This document shows, piece by piece, positions 9,039-18,001 of a DNA stretch of 33,845 bases. The notes beneath the pieces were generated by a model. The model was given only the letters and a program-made list of their open reading frames with translations, was not told where the DNA came from and did no database searches. Source of the DNA: Alphaproteobacteria bacterium (GTDB lineage: Bacteria > Pseudomonadota > Alphaproteobacteria > Rhizobiales > Devosiaceae); assembly GCA_018818925.1 (NCBI GenBank), contig JAHJQZ010000131.1, positions 1 to 33,845 of the forward strand, written 5' to 3'. Both the position numbers and the translations under genes were made by a program. Every line of letters begins with the position of its first letter. Positions within the stretch are counted from its first letter, which is position 1.

Positions 9039-10268
9039 TTATCCGATTTTCGCCTGGGCGGCCGGAACATCGCGGCGCACCATGAGATCGGCGCGGATCT
9101 GCGCCGCCGCCGCGATGTGCGGACCCTGGGCATATTTGATTCCGTCCTCGAGGGCCGAGAGAATCTGCTGCTCGGTCCTGACGTTCTCGACCACCAGATC
9201 GATGGCGAAGCGCTCGATATAGGCGGCGATATCGGCCGAATGGAAGTCGGTGAGCGCCGAGGGATCGTTGGCGAACTGCTCGGCATCGATCCTGATCGAG
9301 GTGACGCCCATGCCGGCCAGTTCGTTGAAATCGAGGCGCAATGTCTGGGCGCCGGTCAGGGCAAACCCGATGCCCTTGGCATGGAACTCGGCAATGGCGG
9401 CGCGCTCGCTCGCCATGATGTTGCGCCAGTCCGGCTCCCGCATGCGCAGAACCAGACTGGTCGACACGACCCGGCTGGCGTCGAACAGGCCGACAAGCTC
9501 GTCGACGCTGTCGCGATGGGCGAGAATGGCGCGCGAGATCGGCACGAACAGGAGGGCGGGCTGGCCATTGGTGCGGGCGCGACGAACGATGGTCACCGCT
9601 TCCTCGATGCCGGCGCGCTCGATGCGGCGCACGACGTCCTGTCCGCCGCGACGCGGCATGAAGTCGGGTGCATCGGCCAGATCGCCGTCTTCCAGCTTGA
9701 GGCGCGGCACGAGATCGTAGCCGGAATGGCGCCGTTGCGGTAGCGTGATGATCGGCTGCATGTAATAGACCAGCCGGCCTTCGTCGAGCGCCAGGCGCAG
9801 CATTTCGAGCGGAATGACCGGCTCGGGCTCGCGCTGGGGTTCGGCCGGCGCGGCATGCTTGTGCGCCGGGGGGGCCACCGGAACCGGCCCGGCTTCGGCC
9901 GCCTGGGATTCGAGATCCGATACGGCCTCGGCGACCTGACGCACCACCGTGCCGAGCACACTGAGATCGGCCTCGAGCACGTCGAGCCGGGGACCGGCGC
10001 TGAGATCGGTCAGCGAATTGATGCGCTGGGACAGGACCTGCCCGGCCTGCGCGTCGGTCGACAGGAGCCGCGACAGATCCTCGATGGCCTTTTCCATGCG
10101 CTTTTCGGCCCGCCACCTGAGGGTGCGCTCCATGGTCTGAAGGCAAAGGGCGAGCGCCACCGCCGCCGTCAATGCCGATTCGATCACGGTGAAGGTCAGC
10201 CCGAAATAGGCCGTGGCGCCCGCTGCGCCGGCAATAACCAAAATGAAAAGGTAGACGAGAAGCTGCAA
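9039..10268 (-). CDS. membrane protein with degenerate EAL domain (TipF-like architecture)
   Basis: 409 residues. Two N-terminal membrane helices (about 3-21 and 26-46) are followed by a predicted coiled coil (50-125), a Pro/Ala linker (about 125-150) and a C-terminal EAL-type domain (155-400). The catalytic motifs of c-di-GMP phosphodiesterases are lost: the EAL tripeptide position reads YDLVPRL, and the DDFGTG loop reads LTGAQTLRLDF, so it should not hydrolyse c-di-GMP but may bind it. The order of parts is that of Caulobacter TipF, a c-di-GMP-binding polar organiser of flagella; equivalence is inference from architecture only. It starts 173 bp from, and divergent to, the NtrC-type regulator, and ends 21 bp before the HAD gene. 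Confidence 0.82.
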   Translation of the reverse strand: MQLLVYLFILVIAGAAGATAYFGLTFTVIESALTAAVALALCLQTMERTLRWRAEKRMEKAIEDLSRLLSTDAQAGQVLSQRINSLTDLSAGPRLDVLEADLSVLGTVVRQVAEAVSDLESQAAEAGPVPVAPPAHKHAAPAEPQREPEPVIPLEMLRLALDEGRLVYYMQPIITLPQRRHSGYDLVPRLKLEDGDLADAPDFMPRRGGQDVVRRIERAGIEEAVTIVRRARTNGQPALLFVPISRAILAHRDSVDELVGLFDASRVVSTSLVLRMREPDWRNIMASERAAIAEFHAKGIGFALTGAQTLRLDFNELAGMGVTSIRIDAEQFANDPSALTDFHSADIAAYIERFAIDLVVENVRTEQQILSALEDGIKYAQGPHIAAAAQIRADLMVRRDVPAAQAKIG

Positions 10269-10441
10269 AACGAGGTGTCTTTTCCGGTCTCGAGGAATCG
10301 GCGACCCGTCTTAGCATTCCCTGACCGGGGGCAAAAGCGTGCCGGCGGCGACAAACCGGCAAAACACTTTGTTTACCCTGATCGTGAAACAATCGGTGCG
10401 TGCAGAATGCCACTTGTGGCTCCAGAACCGGAGGCCCATCG

Positions 10442-11848
10442 ATGTCCGCCGCGGCTTCGCCAGGCACACCCTTGCGCCTGCTCGTGATCGATACCGGCCG
10501 GGACCTGGCCGAAACGCTCTCGACCAGCCCCGAACGCTATCGCGTCGACCGCGCCGCCGACGGGCGCAGCGGCGCCTCGGCGCTGCAGGCTGCCGCCTAT
10601 GACGTCATCCTTGCTGATCTCGCAGCGCTCGCCGACCTGTCCTTTGGCGACGAACACGCGGTGACGCGGCTGGCCCGGCTCGGCGGCACGGCGCTGCTGC
10701 TGGTCGTTTCGACCACCGATTCGGTTTCGGCGGCGGTCGAGGCGCTGCAGGCCGGCGCGCATGACTGCCTTGCTCGTCCGGTTTCCCTTTCCGATCTCGA
10801 CGCCCGCATCGCCGTGCTGCGGCTGCGCCACGACCGCCGGGGGATACCGCCGCCGATGGCGCGCAGGCCGCAGCCCGGACCGGGCCGGGTGATCGCAGAG
10901 GCGCCGACGATGATCGCGGTGCTCGACCAGTTGGCCCGAATTGCCGGCTCGCCGGCACCGGTGTTTCTGAGCGGGGAAAGCGGTACCGGCAAGCGGCTCG
11001 CCGCCGAAACCCTGCACGCGCTCGGCCCGCAGGCCGGCAAGCCCTTGGTCGCCGTCAATTGCGCCATGACGCTGCCGCGCGCCGAATCACCGGGCATTGA
11101 CGCCGGCCTCGCCCTCCTCGCCGGCGGCGACGGCGCCCGCGCCTTGATCGGGGCCGGCGGCGGTTTGCTTTACCTCAACGAGATCGGCGCCCTCGGCCCG
11201 TCGGCGCAGGCGCGGCTGCTCAACCTGGTGGCGCCGGACGGCGCGACCGTCGTCGTCGACGGCAGGCCGGTGCCGCTCATGCTGCGCATCGTGTGCGCAA
11301 CCCAGCAGAGCCCGGCGGCGCTGATCGGCAACAGGACGCTGCGCGAGGATCTGTTCTACAGGCTCAACGTGCTGCCGATCCACCTGCCGCCGCTCCGGCA
11401 GCGTCCGCAGGATATCGCGCCGCTCGCCGCGCATTTCCTCACAAGCTTCGCGCGCGTCGGCGGCAAGCGGCTCGCCGATTTCACCCCCGGCGCCCTCGCC
11501 TATCTTGACGCGCACGAATGGCCGGGCAATGTGCGCCAGCTCGAATTCCTCATGCGCCGCGTCGTGGCGATGTTCGAGGGCGTGACGGTCACGCCGCAAA
11601 TGCTGGCGGCGGCCGACACCGAAGGCCAGGCGCGGCGCGGACCATCCTCGCTTGCGGCGCTTCAAGCCGGCGACGAGGTCTTGCCGATGTGGCGGCAGGA
11701 ACAGCGCATCATCGAAGCGGCCATCGCCCGCTACGGTGGCAATGTCGCCCGGGCGGCGGCGGCGCTCGAAATCAGCCCCTCGACGATCTATCGCAAGAAG
11801 CAGGCCTGGGAAGAGCGCCAGGACGATCGGCTGTCCGGCGCGGCATAG
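10442..11848 (+). CDS. NtrC-family response regulator, degenerate (no GAFTGA)
   Basis: 468 residues. I chose ATG 10442 because GGAGG lies 8 bp upstream (10430-10434). The receiver domain (11-125) keeps the phospho-acceptor D59 but has D17-T18 where two acidic metal ligands are usual, and LARP in place of the T-K-P lysine. An AAA+ domain follows with Walker A GESGTGK at 178-184, a Walker B-like GGLLYLNEIG, and EDLFYRLNVLPIHLPPLRQR. The GAFTGA loop that contacts sigma-54 is missing; that region is shortened to Gly/Ala-rich sequence. A Fis-type helix-turn-helix closes the protein (NVARAAAALEISPSTIYRKK). It is probably a DNA-binding regulator that does not activate sigma-54; this is inference. 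It converges on the DUF427 gene. Confidence 0.88.
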   Translation: MSAAASPGTPLRLLVIDTGRDLAETLSTSPERYRVDRAADGRSGASALQAAAYDVILADLAALADLSFGDEHAVTRLARLGGTALLLVVSTTDSVSAAVEALQAGAHDCLARPVSLSDLDARIAVLRLRHDRRGIPPPMARRPQPGPGRVIAEAPTMIAVLDQLARIAGSPAPVFLSGESGTGKRLAAETLHALGPQAGKPLVAVNCAMTLPRAESPGIDAGLALLAGGDGARALIGAGGGLLYLNEIGALGPSAQARLLNLVAPDGATVVVDGRPVPLMLRIVCATQQSPAALIGNRTLREDLFYRLNVLPIHLPPLRQRPQDIAPLAAHFLTSFARVGGKRLADFTPGALAYLDAHEWPGNVRQLEFLMRRVVAMFEGVTVTPQMLAAADTEGQARRGPSSLAALQAGDEVLPMWRQEQRIIEAAIARYGGNVARAAAALEISPSTIYRKKQAWEERQDDRLSGAA

Positions 11849-11866
11849 GCGCCCGAACCGGGTCCG

Positions 11867-12223
11867 CTAGTCTGCCTCCACCTGCACATCAATGCCCCGG
11901 AAGGCGACGTGATCGCGGATCGCCTCGAGCTCGGGGCATGGATCGGAATAAAACCAGGCGGCGTTTTCGATAAGGTCCTCGCCCTTGCGCAGATGATGAT
12001 AGGAGGCGTGGCCCTTGAACGGGCAGGTGCTGGTATGCGCCGAATGGACGAGAATGTCGGCATCCACGGCTTCGCGCGGGACATAGTAGACAATCGGGTG
12101 GTCGCCCTCGGCCAGGGCCAGCGCCGCGTCGGTGTCGACGATGGTCCTGCCGGCGAAACGGACGCGAACCCGTCCGGAATGGCGTCTGACGGTGATGCCG
12201 CGATCAAGGCATTGGCGTGTCAT
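11867..12223 (-). CDS. DUF427 domain protein
   Basis: 118 residues from the ATG at 12223. The family hallmarks are visible: VYYVPREAVDADILVHSAH, then CPFKGHASYH near residue 70 and AAWFYSDPCPELEAIRDHVAF near the C-terminus. DUF427 proteins form a small beta-barrel fold and have no agreed function. It ends 18 bp from the end of the convergent NtrC-type regulator and starts about 100 bp from the divergent groES promoter. The ribosome binding site is weak, so a slightly longer N-terminus cannot be excluded. Confidence 0.88.
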   Translation of the reverse strand: MTRQCLDRGITVRRHSGRVRVRFAGRTIVDTDAALALAEGDHPIVYYVPREAVDADILVHSAHTSTCPFKGHASYHHLRKGEDLIENAAWFYSDPCPELEAIRDHVAFRGIDVQVEAD

Positions 12224-12318
12224 TGCTCGTTCGCATTCATGCTGTCCCGATTGCCGCGAGCTTGCCACGGGTTGCCCGCGTCGGCAAACCAATCCGATTT
12301 GAGCTCTTCAACGCGCCC

Positions 12319-12347
12319 TTGACAGTTCGAGCGCCCCTTCCTATATC
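12319..12347 (+). promoter_or_regulatory. groESL promoter
   Basis: TTGACA (12319-12324), 17-bp spacer, TATATC (12342-12347). The wider context CTTGAC ... CCTATAT also suits the heat-shock (RpoH) promoters of alphaproteobacteria. Transcription would start a few bases before the CIRCE element. Confidence 0.8.
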
Positions 12348-12358
12348 CCCGGCGACAG

Positions 12359-12385
12359 TTAGCACTCTATCTTGATGAGTGCTAA
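12359..12385 (+). promoter_or_regulatory. CIRCE operator (HrcA binding site)
   Basis: A perfect inverted repeat, TTAGCACTC-N9-GAGTGCTAA, matching the CIRCE consensus in all 18 arm positions. It lies just after the predicted groESL transcription start and 43 bp before the groES ATG. HrcA is known to repress groESL through this element; hrcA itself is not in the window. Confidence 0.97.
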
Positions 12386-12427
12386 CATGGCCTATTCACA
12401 GTTCATTCGAAACGCCAAGGAGCGACC

Positions 12428-14424
<1,997 letters not shown>

Positions 14425-14474
14425 TCGTCGCATCCGAACGCCGATCCGTTTCTTCCCAGTCTCGGATCTGAAGG

Positions 14475-14503
14475 AACGCCGGTGCGAAAGCGCCGGCGTT
14501 TTT
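14475..14503 (+). terminator. Rho-independent terminator of groESL
   Basis: An 11-bp stem, AACGCCGGTGC / GCGCCGGCGTT (one G-T pair), encloses a GAAA tetraloop and runs into five T residues (14499-14503). It lies 51 bp after the groEL stop. Confidence 0.92.
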
Positions 14504-14547
14504 GCTTGCGGCCGGTTTTTTTGCAGGGCGGCCTGTCGGCGGTGGAA

Positions 14548-14566
14548 ACAATTCGAGACAATTGTC
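14548..14566 (+). promoter_or_regulatory. possible operator upstream of the response regulator
   Basis: ACAATT occurs twice 10 bp apart (14548 and 14558), and the second copy sits in the palindrome GACAATTGTC (14557-14566). OmpR-family regulators bind direct repeats of this spacing, so this may be an autoregulatory site for the gene that starts 39 bp downstream. No experimental consensus for this regulator is known to me. Confidence 0.35.
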
Positions 14567-14604
14567 CTCTGGCCGAAAAACCGCCGACATGGCAATCATC
14601 GATC

Positions 14605-15312
14605 ATGACCAAGGTGCTCGTTGTCGAAGACGACGCGGAAATTCGTGCTCTTGTCGCGCGCTATCTCTCGGCCAATGACATCGTCGTCGCCGAGGCGGCC
14701 CATGCGCGCGAGATGGATGTTGCCCTGCGCGATTCCCGCATCGACCTGATCGTGCTCGACATCATGCTGCCCGGAGAGGACGGCCTGTCCATCTGCCGGC
14801 GCATCCGCGCGGTGTCCAGCGTTCCAATCATCATCCTCACCGCGCTCAAGGACGACGTCGAACGGGTGATCGGGCTGGAAATGGGCGCGGACGACTATGT
14901 CACCAAGCCGTTCAATCCGCGCGAGCTGTTGGCGCGCATCCGCGCCGTACTTCGCCGCCAGGCGTTCGGCGGCACCCTGGCCCAGCCGCTCGGCCAGGAA
15001 TACCAGTTCGCCGGCTGGCAGCTCGACATAAGGACGCGCCGCCTGCACGACCCGAACGGCACGCGCGTTGCCCTGACCGGAGCGGAATTCGACCTACTGG
15101 CGGTGTTCTGCGAGCGGCCCGGGCGCGTGCTGTCGCGCGACCAGCTCATCGATCTGACACAGGGTCGGCAGCCCCACCCCTCGGAACGCTCCGTCGATAT
15201 TCTCGTCAGCCGGCTTCGCCAGAAAATGGAGCGCAACCCGCGCGATCCCGAGTTCTTCCAGACCGTCAGGTCGAGCGGTTACGTTTTCACGCCCGAGGTT
15301 GTGGCAAAGTGA
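14605..15312 (+). CDS. two-component response regulator, OmpR family
   Basis: 235 residues. The receiver domain has the acidic pair D9-D10 (VVEDDAE), phospho-acceptor D52 (VLDIMLPGEDG), T79 and K101 (VTKPFNP). A winged-helix DNA-binding domain follows (about 130-233: ALTGAEFDLLAVF ... SVDILVSRLRQKME). I used the ATG at 14605; the in-frame extension upstream starts inside the groEL terminator. The stop overlaps the GTG start of the kinase gene by 4 bases (GTGA), so the two are one translational unit. The domain set is that of OmpR/RstA-type regulators; the signal and targets are unknown. Confidence 0.94.
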   Translation: MTKVLVVEDDAEIRALVARYLSANDIVVAEAAHAREMDVALRDSRIDLIVLDIMLPGEDGLSICRRIRAVSSVPIIILTALKDDVERVIGLEMGADDYVTKPFNPRELLARIRAVLRRQAFGGTLAQPLGQEYQFAGWQLDIRTRRLHDPNGTRVALTGAEFDLLAVFCERPGRVLSRDQLIDLTQGRQPHPSERSVDILVSRLRQKMERNPRDPEFFQTVRSSGYVFTPEVVAK

Positions 15313-16718
15313 GCCTGTCGTCGCGCCGCACCGGACCGGTCCGCTTCCTGCCCCGGCGCGTCGGAGCCCAGATTGCCGCCCTCGTCGTCATGGCGGCGCT
15401 GTTCACCTATATCGGCAATGACCTTTTGATCCGCAGTTTCGATCCGCGTCCCAACGGCGGCGGTTCGATGATGAATGGAAACGTCCTGTTCGCCGCGCTG
15501 CCGGTCATGGCGGAGGCGGCGCCGGCGAAGCGGCAGGCGGTCGTCGATCTCGTCAATCTCATGGCGCCCAACCTCAATCTGTCATTCGAAGCCGAGATGC
15601 CTGTTCCCGAAAACGCGCGACCTCTACACGGTCGGGCCGAACCCGAGCGCCAGAATCAGGGCGCTCCTCCGGGCGAGGCTCGGAACGACGCGGCGCCCGG
15701 CATGGATATCGATCGGTTTGCCGGCTTGCGGCTCTATTCGCTCGGCACCTCTACGCTCGACGGCGATAGCTTCGACCAGATCCTTGTCGTATTCCCAGAC
15801 GGGTCGGGCCTTCATGCCTACATGCCACTGCCGCCGCAGCCGCCATCGGGGTGGTGGTTTTCGCCGCAATTCATGATGGGCAACTGGCTGGTCCTTCTCG
15901 TCTTCGTTCTGCCACTGGCGCTGGTCTGGGCCGTGCTCAGCGTCTCGCGGCCCTTGCGGCGGTTCGCGCGTGCCGCCGAGGATTTCAGCTTTGATGGCGC
16001 CTACACGCCGTTGCCCGAAACCGGACCCGAGGAAATCCGGGTCGCGGCACGGGCGCTCAACGCCATGCGCAGCCGAATCGCCGTCATGGCCGCCGACCGC
16101 ACGCGCCTTTTGTCGGCCGTCGGACACGATCTCAGAACGCCGGTGACCCGCATGCGCTTGCGGGCCGAGTTCATCCCGGATGCCGAAATTCGCGCCGGGC
16201 AGTTGCGCGACCTGGCTCGTATGGAAACCATGATCGACGCCACCCTGTCCTACCTGCGCGACGGGCAGGCGCAAGGCGCGCGCGCGCCCACCGACCTGGT
16301 CAGCCTGTTGCAGGCAATGATCGACGATTTCGCCGATCTTGGCGCCGACATTTCCCTTTCCGCCCCCGAGCGGCTCATATGCACCATCGATCCGGATGCG
16401 TTCGGTCGCATGATCGACAATCTCGTCCAGAACGGACTGAAATTCGGCAGCCGCGTCGAGATGCGCCTTCTCGCCGCCGCCGACGATTCGATCGAAATCC
16501 GCGTCGAAGACGACGGGCCGGGCATTCGGGAAGCCGAGCGCGCCGAAATGCTCAAGCCGTTCGTGACCGGTGACGCATCGCGCAGCGGCAATCGCGACGG
16601 ATTCGGCCTGGGCCTGTCAATCGCCGAGGCCGTTGCGCGGGCGCATGGCGGCACGCTCACCCTCGGCGACAGCGCCCTCGGCGGCCTCATGGCGCGCATC
16701 GTTCTGCCCCGAAGCTAG
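15309..16718 (+). CDS. two-component sensor histidine kinase, EnvZ-like
   Basis: 469 residues with a GTG start overlapping the regulator stop. The first membrane helix is at about 18-40, the periplasmic sensor region at 41-190 with no recognised fold and many Pro/Ala, and the second helix at about 195-215 (VLLVFVLPLALVWAVLSV). A HAMP linker follows (SRPLRRFARAAEDF), then HisKA with phospho-acceptor H273 (AVGHDLRTPVTRMRL), N box MIDNLVQNGLKFG, G1 VEDDGPGI and G2 GFGLGLSIAEAVARAHGG. All kinase motifs are intact, so it should be active. It pairs with the preceding regulator. The input signal cannot be inferred. Confidence 0.94.
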   Translation: MSLSSRRTGPVRFLPRRVGAQIAALVVMAALFTYIGNDLLIRSFDPRPNGGGSMMNGNVLFAALPVMAEAAPAKRQAVVDLVNLMAPNLNLSFEAEMPVPENARPLHGRAEPERQNQGAPPGEARNDAAPGMDIDRFAGLRLYSLGTSTLDGDSFDQILVVFPDGSGLHAYMPLPPQPPSGWWFSPQFMMGNWLVLLVFVLPLALVWAVLSVSRPLRRFARAAEDFSFDGAYTPLPETGPEEIRVAARALNAMRSRIAVMAADRTRLLSAVGHDLRTPVTRMRLRAEFIPDAEIRAGQLRDLARMETMIDATLSYLRDGQAQGARAPTDLVSLLQAMIDDFADLGADISLSAPERLICTIDPDAFGRMIDNLVQNGLKFGSRVEMRLLAAADDSIEIRVEDDGPGIREAERAEMLKPFVTGDASRSGNRDGFGLGLSIAEAVARAHGGTLTLGDSALGGLMARIVLPRS

Positions 16719-16855
16719 CGCGGGGTGCGTCGTGACGGACGCGGCCGGCTTGCGCCGATCCAGCCGATGAATTTTGTAGATTTTTGTATCCGATTGTTTC
16801 GCTTACCCTCGCAGAAACCCCCGGCAAGAAACCTCGCCGCATGCGAAACACGACG

Positions 16856-16870
16856 TTAAGAGTCCGTTAA
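16856..16870 (+). promoter_or_regulatory. candidate CtrA binding box upstream of the EF-hand gene
   Basis: TTAA-N7-TTAA exactly (TTAAGAGTCCGTTAA), the full CtrA consensus spacing in alphaproteobacteria, 57 bp before the EF-hand start codon. The same bases can be read as an 11-bp-period direct repeat of GTTAAG, which would also suit the OmpR-type regulator encoded just upstream. Confidence 0.5.
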
Positions 16871-16927
16871 GCCTCCCGGCGCTTGAGCTTGTAGGCGCTC
16901 CTTCAGCGACGATGAATGGAGGCTCCC

Positions 16928-17689
16928 ATGTCAGGGATCAGTGCTCTCGGAGGCATGCCACAAAGCATGACGCGATCTTTCGCACCTCCCAGTTTCAGTA
17001 GCCTCGACAGCGATTCGAACGGCGGCATCACGCTCGAGGAATTGCAGTCGAACGCTCCGGGCGGCGTATCCAAGTCCGGAAGCAACGATCGTACCGCCGA
17101 AATGTTCTCCAGGATGGACAGCGACGGCGACGGCAGCGTGACCAGTGCCGAAAAGGACGATTTCGATGCCGCACTGGCGGAACGCATGAGCGAAATGCAG
17201 TTCGCCACCCAGCTCATGGCGTCGGCCGGCGGGCAGGGCGGACCAGGAGGTTCAGGCGGCCCCGGCGGACCCGGTGGCGGTTCTGCTTCGAGCGACATAT
17301 TGAGCGCGCTCGACAGCAATTCCGACGGTTCGATATCGTCGGAGGAACTCTCAGCCGCGGACGTGGTCGGCGATCTTGATGCCGACGAAACCGAGGCGCT
17401 GTTCAGCGCACTCGACACGGACGGATCCGGTTCGTTGAGCGAGGAGGAAATCTCCACGTTCCTCGAAGAGAACAGACCGGACGCCCCACCGATGGGCGCT
17501 GGGGGTCCCCCGCCGCCGCCGCCGCAAGGCAGCGGTGAGGAAGCCGAAAGCGAGGACACCGAAACCGTGTCCAGCTCCGCCGCACTCGATGTGCTCAGCG
17601 CGGCGCTTTCCGCCTACGCGGCCAATCAGAGTACGAGCTCTGGCGACTTCTGGTCGACCATTCTCGGGACGCTGGACGAAGCGGCGTAG
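16928..17689 (+). CDS. EF-hand calcium-binding protein
   Basis: 253 residues from the ATG at 16928, preceded by ATGGAGG. Four EF-hand loops are visible: DSDSNGGITLEE (about 27-38), DSDGDGSVTSAE (about 65-76), DSNSDGSISSEE and DTDGSGSLSEEE (two in the second half). Each has acidic residues at loop positions 1, 3 and 5 and a Glu at position 12. A Gly/Pro-rich linker (GGPGGSGGPGGPGG) separates the two pairs, and a poly-Pro stretch (PPPPPP) follows the fourth. There is no N-terminal signal peptide. The Ser/Ala-rich C-terminus could be a type I secretion signal, as proposed for rhizobial calsymin; that is speculation. Composition is very acidic. It follows the two-component pair by 209 bp. Confidence 0.88.
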   Translation: MSGISALGGMPQSMTRSFAPPSFSSLDSDSNGGITLEELQSNAPGGVSKSGSNDRTAEMFSRMDSDGDGSVTSAEKDDFDAALAERMSEMQFATQLMASAGGQGGPGGSGGPGGPGGGSASSDILSALDSNSDGSISSEELSAADVVGDLDADETEALFSALDTDGSGSLSEEEISTFLEENRPDAPPMGAGGPPPPPPQGSGEEAESEDTETVSSSAALDVLSAALSAYAANQSTSSGDFWSTILGTLDEAA

Positions 17690-17770
17690 GCCGACAATAG
17701 CGATCCATCCCGCCGTTTCAGCCAAACCGACGGCTTGCGGACGAGGTGGACATCGTGTGCTGCGTATTTC

Positions 17771-17796
17771 GGGGCGCTTCGGCGCCCCCTTTTTTT
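17771..17796 (+). terminator. Rho-independent terminator after the EF-hand gene
   Basis: A 7-bp stem, GGGGCGC / GCGCCCC, with a TTCG tetraloop is followed by C and seven T residues. It is 82 bp downstream of the EF-hand stop codon. Confidence 0.9.
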
Positions 17797-17850
17797 GGCG
17801 CAACGGCAGGTCCGGCCAGGTGGCGTCGACGCGGTCCGGAACAAGCGGGA

Positions 17851-17879
17851 TTGACGCCCCTTCGCGCAAATACTGTTAT
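17851..17879 (+). promoter_or_regulatory. promoter candidate for the Sel1-repeat gene
   Basis: TTGACG (17851-17856), 17-bp spacer, TGTTAT (17874-17879), a fair match to the housekeeping consensus. It would give a leader of about 115 nt before the ATG at 18002. Confidence 0.5.
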
Positions 17880-18001
17880 AGGCTCTCCATGGGGGGAGTG
17901 GCTCCGGGCTTCCCGGCTGGGCGCAGCGAGTCGTGGCTTTGATGCGCATCGGTGACTGTGGTGGCGTCGCGGCGGAGCGTCAGTCGCAAGGAGGATCGCG
18001 A

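Larger units (their letters stand above)
17690..18001. other. intergenic region between the EF-hand and Sel1 genes
   Basis: 312 bp without a convincing gene. It holds the EF-hand terminator (17771-17796) and a promoter candidate for the Sel1 gene (17851-17879). The rest shows nothing I recognise. Confidence 0.7.

Noticed and set aside
7050..9743. An 897-codon open frame on the plus strand
   Set aside because: It is antisense to ribF, the HAD gene and the EAL gene, all of which have clear family motifs. Long antisense frames are expected in high-GC DNA with GC-rich third codon positions.
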